Shown: positions 10,601 through 17,944 of the stretch, piece after piece
How the letters are laid out: every line of letters begins with the position of its first letter
Numbering within the stretch: position 1 is the first letter of the stretch
Origin: Balneolaceae bacterium
Lineage (GTDB): Bacteria; Bacteroidota; Rhodothermia; Balneolales; Balneolaceae
Direction: 5' to 3'
Length of the DNA: 56,207 nt
NCBI GenBank assembly: GCA_020832225.1
Contig: JAFIFA010000110.1
Location: 1 to 56,207, forward strand
Translations under genes and position numbers: made by a program
Notes under the pieces: model-generated
Told to the model about the DNA's origin: nothing
Databases searched by the model: none
What the model saw: only the letters and a program-made list of their open reading frames with translations

Positions 10601-10768
10601 GCCCGGGTTGTGATTGGCGGTCTAACCGCATCCACACTGATTACACTCGTGTTGATTCCGGTAGTCTATATCTCAGCGAATGATGCCAAGCAGTGGATTG
10701 CTGCCAAAAAAGAGCAGTGGCTGCCATCTTCTTCTGAAGAGGCTGTTCCTGCAACACAGACGTCGTGA
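7643..10768 (+). CDS. RND (HAE1/AcrB-like) efflux pump
   Basis: A 1041-residue proton-driven exporter, the full length for the family, with two repeats of one TM helix, a periplasmic porter loop and a TM bundle. TM4 reads GIGLIVDNAIVVLENIVR and TM10 reads GIVVNNAIVLVDYIN. The AcrB proton-relay residues Asp408 and Lys940 are therefore Asn, while the first TM4 Asp is kept; this is the usual pattern in SwrC-like pumps of non-proteobacteria. Substrates are unknown: drugs, bile-like amphiphiles or lipids are all possible. No local regulator is adjacent. Confidence 0.95.
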   Translation: MGLTETSIKRPIATAMVYLIVIVLGITGLRYLPVDLLPPIEFPRLTVTTDYPNVGPEEIETIITDQIENALAGIANVDEVTSSSEEGRSRVTLNFSQNTNLDEAANDIRAALDRVRRSLPDEADAPRVRKFDPNDSPIVILGAQSTRPLDELTRTLERDISKRIEQVPGVGSIDVWGGVYREIRVDLKRDRLAASGLTAADVQSAIVAENNTLPGGNVKDGFTDLYVRTLGEFTSIDQISETIITRIDGQPVRVRDVANVEDAYRDIGRVVAVNDQPMIRMGIRKQTGANTVEVSHGIHREIERINSERDDINLLVVTDQSDFIQESISNVQEAAMWGALLAIFVLYLFLRNGSTTFIIALAIPVSVIATFGLLYFTGLTLNQMSFGGLALGIGLIVDNAIVVLENIVRLRSQGKSLSESALTGTQEVGGAIVASTITTSVIFLPVVFMQTITGTLFQELALVVVFALVCSLLVALTLVPMLASKFMTIKPDSPETDNKKGWFQKYFEKVEDKYSGLLRVAINRKFVVFSLTIIVVAGSFYGMRFIETELAPQTEADEVRIDFFLSDGMNIAIANEYLKELQRKVEEIAPMDEVKYLSTDVRNGRAQVELNMVDPSERTVSTFALADELRNQLEGSIPGGSFRVRAQSGLWILRRVFGSGGDEAVQLQLRGYDLDVADELADDIRQRMERIPEVRDVRSDREDGRPEQNIIFDRDKIAELGLSGREVAQAIQANVGGVNAGVFREGGDEFDIRVRLQQGDRMSTLDLDNISVRSADGEVVPVSTVINQEASRGPESINRINGQRVTYISANLESGVPLGNAVEKIQAELADLAIPAGFSIVYGGEYEEQQRAQRDFLISILMAIALIYMVMAAQFERFLDPLIVMFAVPVAVVGVIPTMLLTGTTFNMQSIMGVMMLIGIVVNNAIVLVDYINLMRRDKEMNVLEAVVKSGKLRLRPILMTTLTTVLGLLPLSFGWGAGGEIQASLARVVIGGLTASTLITLVLIPVVYISANDAKQWIAAKKEQWLPSSSEEAVPATQTS

Positions 10769-10791
10769 GTGGTGAGTTGAAAGGGAGAAGG

Positions 10792-10822
10792 TGTTGAATT
10801 GTAGAACTGTTGAATCGTTGAG
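10792..10822. repeat. Short tandem GTTGAATnG-like repeat
   Basis: Three imperfect copies of a TGTTGAATTG / TAGAACTG / TTGAATCGTTGA word run in tandem just after the efflux pump gene. It is a low-complexity remnant; no function can be assigned. Confidence 0.45.
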
Positions 10823-10883
10823 GATCGGTAAGATTGATGCTGAAAGCTCGAAGTGAGTATTGATTATAGATATGAGTAGAATT

Positions 10884-10943
10884 CCCCTCCTTTCCAAGAG
10901 CCTGCCCTGAACCGTCGAGGAGGGGATAAAGGGGTGGCTGGAT
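10884..10943. repeat. Dispersed repeat with CCCCTCCT/AGGAGGGG inverted arms and an AGGGGTGG core
   Basis: CCCCTCCT at 10884-10891 is inverted as AGGAGGGG at 10918-10925. It is followed by AAGGGGTGGCTGGAT, which closely matches the reverse complement of a word near 56083-56098. Two related copies 45 kb apart suggest a dispersed extragenic repeat family. Confidence 0.55.
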
Positions 10944-11174
10944 TAGGGGGGCATAAAATGTAACCGGAGCATTGATGGTTACGGGGAACGCCACTTTCAC
11001 TCGAAAATCTCCTTACTGATTCCATCCCACTTGCGCCTAGGTAAATCTCTTTCCTTTTCAATAACCACTACTCGGCGCTGGTATGGTTGTGCTCATTGTT
11101 TTTCTACCCATATATTGTCCTTAGCGGGACAAGAGCATTCCATTAATGCCAATTGCTACGGACTGTGTTGGAGT

Positions 11175-11187
11175 GCCCTTTCAGGGC
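11175..11187. repeat. Small palindromic repeat GCCCT-TTC-AGGGC
   Basis: A perfect 5-bp stem with a 3-nt loop in the context TGGAGTGCCCTTTCAGGGCT. A related inverted copy, GGCCCTGAAAGGAGCGGAA, occurs at 38050-38068. This supports a small dispersed repeat rather than a terminator, since no T-run follows. Confidence 0.4.
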
Positions 11188-11297
11188 TTAGGATAGGAGG
11201 CATTTGGGCACAAATGCTAGAACAGGAATATTGGAGGGCAAATAGATTATAGGTGGCGAATTTTTTTTGATAATGTCCTCAGCGCTCGCCGCGCCTT

Positions 11298-11319
11298 CTT
11301 CGTGACCGCCGCGGTTAAA
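11298..11319 (+). repeat. Copy of the CTTCGTGnnCnCnGnGGTTAAA dispersed repeat
   Basis: CTTCGTGACCGCCGCGGTTAAA matches the two copies at 42133-42154 and 42292-42313 at nearly all constant positions. All three copies lie between genes. Confidence 0.55.
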
Positions 11320-11710
11320 TACGCTCCAAACCATTTATAGGTTCCGTAAATCAGATATCAACCGGAAACATCAATGATGTTAGCTCAAGGGAGGTCAAGA
11401 TTTCAGAAATTTCACTTCTGAGTTCTTTTTTTACTTCGTGCCCATTGTGGTAAAAACAGATACCAAATTTATAGAACCAATTAAGTGTGGGCTGGATATG
11501 GTTATCCGAAAGAATAAATTTTTTTCAGAAGATGGGCAGGTGTATTGATCAAGAAGAGCTTTTTGAATAATCAATCGCTACTAATATAGGGCAGTTAGGG
11601 TATTCAATCCAAAAGAGATTCAGCATGTGATATCAATATATAACTAATGTAATATTTTGATATATTAAGAGCCATCAATTATAAACTATATAAGAGTAAA
11701 AAAATACGAC

Positions 11711-12148
11711 ATGCCAAGAAAAATAGGCTCCTTAACACTCTACTCTGTAGATGATCTGCATGAACTACTTGGTGTCAGTAAAATGACGCTTCGTGCTTAT
11801 TTGCGGGAAGGCCGGCTTAGGGGGCGAAAGCTGGGTGTTCAGTGGTATGTCACTGAAGAGGCGATCAAGGAGTATTTTGATGAATCCGGCAGTGAGGAGC
11901 CGGAAAGCAACAAATCGACCGGTAAGAAAAAGAGGGAGAGAAAAGAACAGGAATTGATCTATGTAGTTCAGGGAGTAAATGACCTGGTCAGTGAAACCGA
12001 AATATGTGAGACCATTGAAGAGACTCTCGAATGCCTCAAGAACCAGGCGATCATCAGTCTGTTCCAGGTAGAGATCAAAGATTCTGAGTCGGGTGAGATT
12101 ATTGAACTTGTAAAGGCGCGGGATTTCCTGGAGCGGTACACCCAATAG
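11711..12148 (+). CDS. Excisionase-type helix-turn-helix protein with unknown C-terminal domain
   Basis: A 145-residue protein. Residues about 10-60 form a MerR/excisionase-like winged HTH (YSVDDLHELLGVSKMTLRAY, then a basic wing GRLRGRKLGVQWYVTEEAIKEYF), so DNA binding is likely. A charged linker rich in Glu, Ser and Lys (about 62-85) leads to a C-terminal alpha/beta segment of roughly 60 residues (ELIYVVQGVNDLV to ARDFLERYT) that I do not recognise. A second unknown gene follows after 52 bases and may share its transcript. No integrase is nearby, so the excisionase resemblance concerns the fold, not proof of a mobile element. Confidence 0.75.
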   Translation: MPRKIGSLTLYSVDDLHELLGVSKMTLRAYLREGRLRGRKLGVQWYVTEEAIKEYFDESGSEEPESNKSTGKKKRERKEQELIYVVQGVNDLVSETEICETIEETLECLKNQAIISLFQVEIKDSESGEIIELVKARDFLERYTQ

Positions 12149-12200
12149 CACTATTTTTAAAAAAACTGATCATCAAAACAGAGTTTGAAAAAAGAAGATT

Positions 12201-12494
12201 ATGAAGCTAAAGCAAACCTCACTACAGGTAATTGAATTTGGTGAAGAGCCTGAAGATCATTTCTACTGCCTTGTGGATCTGAAAATCAGTCCCGATGGAA
12301 TCGATGTTAACAAATTGCGATTGGTTGATCCTAGAAATTTTGATGCGGAGTTTAGGGATAGTGGATGCATTCTCATGCTAACGGGAGATGAGATTTCCAG
12401 CCTGGTTGGGCGAGGTGATCTTGAGGGTGGTGATAAATTACACGAATCACTCTACACCCTGGCAGTAGAAGAAGGCATTATCAAAAAAGGATAA
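12201..12494 (+). CDS. Conserved-looking small protein of unknown function
   Basis: A 97-residue soluble acidic protein without signal peptide or membrane segment. It begins MKLKQTSLQVIEFGEEPEDH and ends EEGIIKKG. The phrase FYCLVDLKISPDGIDVNKLRLVDP suggests beta strands. It is not a family I recognise. An A-rich leader precedes the ATG, it sits 52 bases after the HTH gene on the same strand, and it ends inside a hairpin shared with the converging NUDIX gene. Confidence 0.65.
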   Translation: MKLKQTSLQVIEFGEEPEDHFYCLVDLKISPDGIDVNKLRLVDPRNFDAEFRDSGCILMLTGDEISSLVGRGDLEGGDKLHESLYTLAVEEGIIKKG

Positions 12495-12510
12495 CCTGAA
12501 TCGGTTATCC
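12483..12510 (-). terminator. Terminator of the NUDIX gene overlapping both converging stop codons
   Basis: GGATAACC (12489-12496) and GGTTATCC (12503-12510) form a perfect 8-bp stem with a 6-nt loop. On the minus strand it is followed by six T residues (12483-12488), a standard intrinsic terminator for the NUDIX gene. The stop codons of both converging genes lie inside the stem. On the plus strand no T-run follows. Confidence 0.75.
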
Positions 12511-13089
12511 AAAATTGATCTCAAAAGGACCGTGTTTTCTCCACCAAAGAAATGTTTTAGTAAGCGCACAGATTGTTTTGCCGTCATGGATTTCTCCGCT
12601 CTCAATCATGTTGAGTGCTTCTGAAAAGGGAATGCGATAATTGAGTAGAAATTCATCATCATCGGAACTCTTCTCCTCCATTTTAAGTCCCCAGGCGGCG
12701 TAGATATGGATCAGCTCATCTGCATACCCAATGGCCGGATAGAAGGACCCTGTGTGCGTGAGATTACTGCAAGTGAGTCCGCTCTCTTCTGATAATTCGC
12801 GCCGTGCGGTAACTTCTGGCAACTCACCATCATCCAGTTTACCGGCAGGAACCTCTATAAAAAGCTCCCTGGGCGGGTAGCGAAACTGTTTTACTAGCAT
12901 AATTGAACCATCTTCAAATACAGGCACTATTGCACTAGCACCCGGGTGTTTGATCCAGTCTCTGGCCGATTCAGATCCATCAGGAAGCTGAACCTTGTCG
13001 AAATAGACCTGAAGAAGTTTTCCATCGTATACTTTTTCAGATTCAATCGTTGTCTCTCTAAGCTGATCTTCAGGTGATGGTTTATTCAT
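12505..13089 (-). CDS. NUDIX hydrolase, ADP-ribose pyrophosphatase-like
   Basis: A 194-residue NUDIX enzyme, most likely cleaving ADP-ribose or a similar nucleoside diphosphate sugar to two monophosphates. The NUDIX box is complete from Gly in PAGKLDDGE through TARRELSEESGL. The upstream FRYPPRELFIEVPAGKLD is characteristic of the ADP-ribose pyrophosphatase branch. The frame extends to 13149, but the family-like N-terminus begins at the Met at 13089 (MNKPSPEDQLRET); the upstream basic stretch is probably untranslated leader. It is divergent from the phosphatidyltransferase gene. Confidence 0.9.
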   Translation of the reverse strand: MNKPSPEDQLRETTIESEKVYDGKLLQVYFDKVQLPDGSESARDWIKHPGASAIVPVFEDGSIMLVKQFRYPPRELFIEVPAGKLDDGELPEVTARRELSEESGLTCSNLTHTGSFYPAIGYADELIHIYAAWGLKMEEKSSDDDEFLLNYRIPFSEALNMIESGEIHDGKTICALTKTFLWWRKHGPFEINFG

Positions 13090-13162
13090 ATTTCTCTTTA
13101 ACTGTTTATTACTCTTTGAAAAAACGTATTTTAAACGGGTCAATTTCAACAGAAAATTTCAA

Positions 13163-13753
13163 ATGAGAGAAGCTGCTAACATTGACGGTAAGAAGGTATT
13201 GGTTCGGGATGACATATTCACTTGGTCAAACCTAATCTCTTTTTCCCGGGTACTTGTTGTCTTTCCGATCATTTGGATCCACATTCATAACAACTATGAA
13301 GTTAATGCGTGGATCTGGGGGCTTATCCTATATGGGGCCATTTCCGACTACCTGGACGGACTGGTAGCGAGGTGGAGAAATGAGATCTCCGAACTGGGGA
13401 AAGTGCTCGACCCGGTTGCCGACAAAGTGATGGCCTTCTTTCTGTTTCTCTACACCGTTGTTCTGGGCTGGATTCCGCTCTGGTACTTTTTTCTGGGTGT
13501 AGTCAGGGATCTGCTCATTATGGCGGGTTCTGCGCACATAAAACGCAAAAGGGGGAAAGTTGCGATGTCAATAATGTCCGGAAAAGTATCTGTTAATATT
13601 ATGGCTCTCTACTGGATCTCTGTCTTCTTTTTTCCGGAAGCAGAAATTACACAGACCTATTTGATGATCGTCTCTGCCGTAGTCATGGTTGTTTCCTTTA
13701 TTGAGTATAAGAGGCGATATTATAAGATCATAAATGGTGCTGATTTCAATTAA
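13163..13753 (+). CDS. CDP-alcohol phosphatidyltransferase (PgsA-like)
   Basis: A 196-residue integral membrane enzyme that transfers a phosphatidyl group from CDP-diacylglycerol to an alcohol, probably glycerol-3-phosphate. The family signature DGxxARxxxxxxxxGxxxDxxxD is intact as DGLVAR...ELGKVLDPVAD. Several hydrophobic helices follow. The head-group acceptor cannot be decided from the motif alone. The gene is 17 bases upstream of ftsY, which suggests a shared transcript for envelope-related functions. Confidence 0.9.
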   Translation: MREAANIDGKKVLVRDDIFTWSNLISFSRVLVVFPIIWIHIHNNYEVNAWIWGLILYGAISDYLDGLVARWRNEISELGKVLDPVADKVMAFFLFLYTVVLGWIPLWYFFLGVVRDLLIMAGSAHIKRKRGKVAMSIMSGKVSVNIMALYWISVFFFPEAEITQTYLMIVSAVVMVVSFIEYKRRYYKIINGADFN

Positions 13754-13770
13754 TTGCGAATAGAAGATAA

Positions 13771-14724
13771 ATGAGCTGGCTAGAAAAACTTGGTTTAAAG
13801 AAGAAAGAAAAACTTGAAAAAGGTGTTGAGAAGAGCCGTGACGGACTTCTTAATAAAATTGGTAAGTCGATTGCAGGAAAAGACAGCGTCGATGATGCCA
13901 CGCTGGATGATCTCGAAGATGCGTTGATCTCTTCAGATGTTGGTGTGAAGACTACCATAGAGATTATTAATAGAATTGAGAAGCGGGTTGCAAGGGATAA
14001 GTATGTAACCGAAAATGAGCTTCAAAAAATGCTCAGGGAAGAGATTGCGGCTTTGTTGAAAGAAAATTCGCCCGATCAGCCAGCTGAATTTGATGCCGAT
14101 TTTACTCATAAACCTCATGTTGTAATGGTGGTTGGGGTGAACGGAGTGGGTAAGACTACAAGCATCGGAAAACTTGCTCACCTCTACAAAAGAGCAGGCA
14201 AAAATGTAGTTCTTGGTGCTGCCGATACATTTCGCGCAGCCGCTGTCGATCAGTTGAAAATCTGGAGTGAACGAGCGGGTGTACCCATTGTGCAACAGGG
14301 GCAGAACGCAGATCCCGCTGCCGTTGCATTCGATACCGTCTCTTCTGCCAAGTCGAAGGGTGCCGATATTGCACTTGTCGATACCGCAGGCCGTCTTCAC
14401 AATAAGAAGTCGCTGATGGAAGAACTAGGTAAAATCAAGCGGGTGATGGGCAAGGTCACCGATGGTGCTCCGCACGAAATACTTCTCGTTCTGGATGCAT
14501 CAACAGGACAGAATGCAATGCAGCAGGCCAAGGCATTCACCGATGTAGTGGATGTGACCGGTCTGATTCTTACCAAACTGGATGGTACAGCCAAGGGTGG
14601 GATTGTGATCGGTATCTCTAACGAACTTAGTGTCCCCGTCAAGTATATTGGCGTTGGTGAACAGATCGAAGATTTGCAGATCTTTGACCGGGATTCATTT
14701 GTGAATGCCCTTTTTGGCGGTTAG
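13771..14724 (+). CDS. ftsY: Signal recognition particle receptor FtsY
   Basis: A 317-residue SRP receptor GTPase that docks ribosome-nascent chain-SRP complexes at the membrane. The N domain (DLEDALISSDVGVKTT) and G domain are complete: P-loop GVNGVGKTTSIGKLA, DTFRAAAVDQL, DTAGRLH, and TKLDGTAKGG. The long acidic N-terminal extension of E. coli FtsY is absent, leaving only a short amphipathic lysine-rich start (MSWLEKLGLKKKEKLEKG). It lies between a phospholipid synthase and a secreted TPR-CHAT gene. Confidence 0.97.
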   Translation: MSWLEKLGLKKKEKLEKGVEKSRDGLLNKIGKSIAGKDSVDDATLDDLEDALISSDVGVKTTIEIINRIEKRVARDKYVTENELQKMLREEIAALLKENSPDQPAEFDADFTHKPHVVMVVGVNGVGKTTSIGKLAHLYKRAGKNVVLGAADTFRAAAVDQLKIWSERAGVPIVQQGQNADPAAVAFDTVSSAKSKGADIALVDTAGRLHNKKSLMEELGKIKRVMGKVTDGAPHEILLVLDASTGQNAMQQAKAFTDVVDVTGLILTKLDGTAKGGIVIGISNELSVPVKYIGVGEQIEDLQIFDRDSFVNALFGG

Positions 14725-14784
14725 AAGCAGCTTTACAATCTGAATAGCGTTCGTTAACATGCTGTGTCTTAAAAAACATATCGT

Positions 14785-17700
14785 ATGCTCAACTCTTTGT
14801 GTGTTCAAACTCTGAAAGATTCCTATGTCCGGCAATTTTTGCTGCTCCTTGTTTGGACATTAGTACCTGCATCTCTCATTGTGAAAGATCTCTCTGCACA
14901 GGATAATGGGAACCTGCAACAGCAATTCGAAAAAGCAGTTGACCACTTCTATAAAACAGAATATGCTGAGTCTCGTGAGATCCTCACATCTATTCGGGAT
15001 GAAATCTGCGAAAGTGAGTACTTTTCTGCCTGTATTGGCACACTGACATATGTTGGGTTTTTTAAAAGGAATGACAGAGAGTATGACGAGGCTGAAGAAC
15101 TTCTTCTAAGTGCGGCAGATCTGGCTGACGAAATTTTGGAGGAAGACGATCCGGCTATCATCAATCTCTATGTGCAGATCGCCTATACCTATACCGACCG
15201 ATCGGAAATAGAGAACGCTGACCGATGGGCAGATAAAGCTGTAGAGCATGCTGAACAGTTTTCAGTTGAAGGTACAATTAAAGCAAAAGCCTTTGTGGCG
15301 CGAGGTTATGTTGATGATCTGAAGGGTGATTACAGGAGTGCCATTGATCGATACAAGAAGGGAATTGAAGAGGTTGAGAACCTGGAACGGGATTACGAAA
15401 TCTACCGGGTTTTAACAATGGCCTACAATAACATGGGAATCTCCTACCGCCGTCTCGGAAGGCTTGATGATGCGATGAGGCACTACCTCACAAATGAGCA
15501 GCTCGTAAAAGATGCGTATGGTGAAAACCACAGGGAGATGGGTTTGGTCTATAACAGTCTCGGGTCTGTTTACTACGGTATTGGAGATTATGGAACGGCC
15601 GCAGACTATTTTGAGCAGACAGCCCTTGTTTTCAGGCAGGTCCATGGAGAAGAGAATAGCCTGGTAGCCGCTGGATACAACAATGCAGGTCTCTCATACA
15701 TCCAGCTTGGAGATCTGGAAAGGGCCACCGAAATGCTCGAAAATGCCCAAAGAATAAAAGAGCAAACACTTGGGAGCGACCACCGTGATACGGCTATTGG
15801 GTATAATAACCTTGCATCGGTCTATATGCAGAGAGGAGAATTAGAGCGTGCAGAAGTGAATTATAAACTCTCAATCGAGGTACGCAATAATGTTTATGGA
15901 GATGATCACCCATCCCTGGTAGATCCGAAGGTTCAGCTTTCCCGGTTGTATATGCAACTTGAAATGATGGATGATGCACGCAGTGTACTTAGCCGTGCTG
16001 AGGAGATCGTGTTAAACCGCCTGGGAGAAGAGCATCCGGATCTGCTGGAAATCTATACAGCTATTGGTGATACCTACATGGAGGAGGGCGAATTACAGCT
16101 TGCGCTCAATTACTATGAAGCTGTTTTTACCGCGGTCACAGGTCGTGACTATGACCCTGAAGTTGAAGGTATGTCTGATGAAGGAGTTCCGATCAGGCAA
16201 CTGGGTGTTGACATTGAAGATGTAACCTATCCACTCAGATTAATCGAAACCTTAAAACGAATCACTTCGGTTCTCAAGCAATTCTACGAAGAAGATGGCA
16301 ACCAGGAGTATCTGGTAGAGGCACTCTATCTTTATGATATAGCGAACCGCACGATCGACCATCTTCAGACGCAGTTTCAGAGTGAAGCGTCCAAGCTGAA
16401 TCTGGTGGATCAAAACTATGAGATCTACGGTGGTGCAATGGATGTGATCTACCGGCTATATGAAGAGACAGGTGATTCAATGTGGTCCAACCTATTCTAC
16501 GAATATTCAGAAACGAGCCGTTCCCGGGTTGCACTCGACCTGCTTCAGGATTTAGAAGCCCGTGACTTTGCCGGGGTTCCGGATGATATTCTGCAGAGTG
16601 AGCGGGATCTTAATGCTGAGGTTGCCAGTCACCTTCAAAGGCTCAATCTGGAGCTCGATAAGGGGATCGACGGTGATGAAGAGGTGGTGAATCTCTACAG
16701 AGACTCACTTTTCAGGGCACAGCGCGAATTGAGGGAGTTTACACAATCGCTGGAGCAGCAATACCCCGAATACCACGAACTGAAGTATCAAAGACAAATT
16801 TTACCAAGGCGAGACCTGCAGGAGTTTATTGCAAGCAATGAGACGGTGCTCTCCTATGCGTTTGGTACAGAAAATCTCTATGCAATTGTGGTTCGGAAGA
16901 ACAGTTTTACGGTGAAAAACCTTGGCGATCAGAGTGGTATCTCTGAAGAGGTCGACAAGCTGAGGCAAAGCATTATTGATGGAGATACTGAAAGTTATTC
17001 TGAGGTCGCTTATAGACTCTATCATACGTTGATTGAGCCGGTCTCCGGTCTGATTCGGGGAAGATCCCTTACAATATTTCCCGATCAGGCACTTCACTAC
17101 CTCCCATTTGAGTCACTTTTGACCGAAGAGACAGCCGGATCGGTTGCATACCACCGAATGCCGTTTTTGGTTAATGATTTCAAAATACAGTATGCATCCT
17201 CGGCAACCGTACTCAATTCAACGCAAAAGCGTCGTTCTCCCGAAGCCCGTAACTTTCTTGGGCTGGCACCCTTTTACGATGAGAGTGCAGATGTGGATGA
17301 GGATTCCGGCCTTGAACGTTACTTTACCGGTTTTTCTCCTCTGCCGCTCTCCAGCTATGAAACAAAGGAGATTTCAGACCTCTTCAGCCAAAGAAGAACA
17401 TTCAGGGATTTTTTCTTTCCCCAGAAGACGGAAGTGCTGGTCGATCGCCGTGCCACAAAGACGCGGATGATGAGTGGTTCCCTTGAGGATTACAGTTTTA
17501 TACATTTTGCTACACACGCTTTTGTGAATGAGGAGAATCCCGCTCTCTCAGGAATTGCGTTACATTCCGGTTCCGACTATTCAGACGGCGTTATCTACCT
17601 GAACGATATCTACAACATGCAGATGAATGCCGATCTGGTGGTGCTTAGCGCTTGCGACACCGGCCTTGGTGCCGTCCGTCGGGGTGAAGGGTTGATCGGT

Positions 17701-17922
17701 TTTAGTCGTGCGTTCTTCTACGCAGGAGCATCCAATCTGGTTGTTTCGATGTGGAGGGTGAGCGATCAGCCTACATCAAGACTGATGATCAATTTTTACG
17801 GCCAGATTCTGGATGGAAACAGCTACGGCAGATCGATAAGGGAGGCGAAGCTGGAACTTATCTCAAATCCTGAGACAGCCGCCCCGAGATATTGGGCGGC
17901 CTTTGTTCTGAACGGACGATAA
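14785..17922 (+). CDS. Secreted TPR-CHAT protein (caspase-like clan CD peptidase)
   Basis: A 1045-residue protein with an N-terminal hydrophobic export signal (about residues 18-38, ending LSAQ). A long superhelix of tetratricopeptide repeats of about 42 residues, kinesin-light-chain style (YNNMGISYRRLGRLDDAM and relatives), spans roughly residues 50-470. A helical linker follows, then a C-terminal CHAT domain. The catalytic pair is visible as His911 in FIHFATHAF and Cys957 in VVLSACDTGLG, followed by the usual RRGEGLIGFSRAFFYAGA. CHAT domains are separase/caspase relatives; TPRs often sense a partner that unleashes the peptidase. It lies 60 bases after ftsY. Substrate and activator are unknown. 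Confidence 0.9.
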   Translation: MLNSLCVQTLKDSYVRQFLLLLVWTLVPASLIVKDLSAQDNGNLQQQFEKAVDHFYKTEYAESREILTSIRDEICESEYFSACIGTLTYVGFFKRNDREYDEAEELLLSAADLADEILEEDDPAIINLYVQIAYTYTDRSEIENADRWADKAVEHAEQFSVEGTIKAKAFVARGYVDDLKGDYRSAIDRYKKGIEEVENLERDYEIYRVLTMAYNNMGISYRRLGRLDDAMRHYLTNEQLVKDAYGENHREMGLVYNSLGSVYYGIGDYGTAADYFEQTALVFRQVHGEENSLVAAGYNNAGLSYIQLGDLERATEMLENAQRIKEQTLGSDHRDTAIGYNNLASVYMQRGELERAEVNYKLSIEVRNNVYGDDHPSLVDPKVQLSRLYMQLEMMDDARSVLSRAEEIVLNRLGEEHPDLLEIYTAIGDTYMEEGELQLALNYYEAVFTAVTGRDYDPEVEGMSDEGVPIRQLGVDIEDVTYPLRLIETLKRITSVLKQFYEEDGNQEYLVEALYLYDIANRTIDHLQTQFQSEASKLNLVDQNYEIYGGAMDVIYRLYEETGDSMWSNLFYEYSETSRSRVALDLLQDLEARDFAGVPDDILQSERDLNAEVASHLQRLNLELDKGIDGDEEVVNLYRDSLFRAQRELREFTQSLEQQYPEYHELKYQRQILPRRDLQEFIASNETVLSYAFGTENLYAIVVRKNSFTVKNLGDQSGISEEVDKLRQSIIDGDTESYSEVAYRLYHTLIEPVSGLIRGRSLTIFPDQALHYLPFESLLTEETAGSVAYHRMPFLVNDFKIQYASSATVLNSTQKRRSPEARNFLGLAPFYDESADVDEDSGLERYFTGFSPLPLSSYETKEISDLFSQRRTFRDFFFPQKTEVLVDRRATKTRMMSGSLEDYSFIHFATHAFVNEENPALSGIALHSGSDYSDGVIYLNDIYNMQMNADLVVLSACDTGLGAVRRGEGLIGFSRAFFYAGASNLVVSMWRVSDQPTSRLMINFYGQILDGNSYGRSIREAKLELISNPETAAPRYWAAFVLNGR

Positions 17923-17944
17923 ACGGGCGCAGCAATCTTGTCTC

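Larger units (their letters stand above)
10769..11710. other. Long non-coding region with repeat relics
   Basis: About 940 bases without a credible gene; short frames here have no recognisable protein character. The left half holds several pieces that look like decayed dispersed repeats (listed separately at 10792, 10884, 11175 and 11298), plus GTAACC/GGTTAC inverted at 10960-10965 and 10977-10982. The right half, about 11330-11700, is markedly AT-rich and probably contains the promoter of the HTH gene at 11711. Confidence 0.6.

Noticed and set aside
11031-11252. 73-residue open frame in the repeat-rich gap
   Set aside because: It runs across repeat relics, has a biased Cys/Ser composition and no plausible start context.
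11711-12148. Prophage or integrative element, because of the excisionase-like HTH
   Set aside because: No integrase, attachment repeats, tRNA or phage structural genes nearby; many chromosomal regulators share this HTH.
14785-17922. Type III-E CRISPR-associated (Craspase-type) TPR-CHAT protein
   Set aside because: It carries an export signal and there is no Cas7-11 or CRISPR array in the window.
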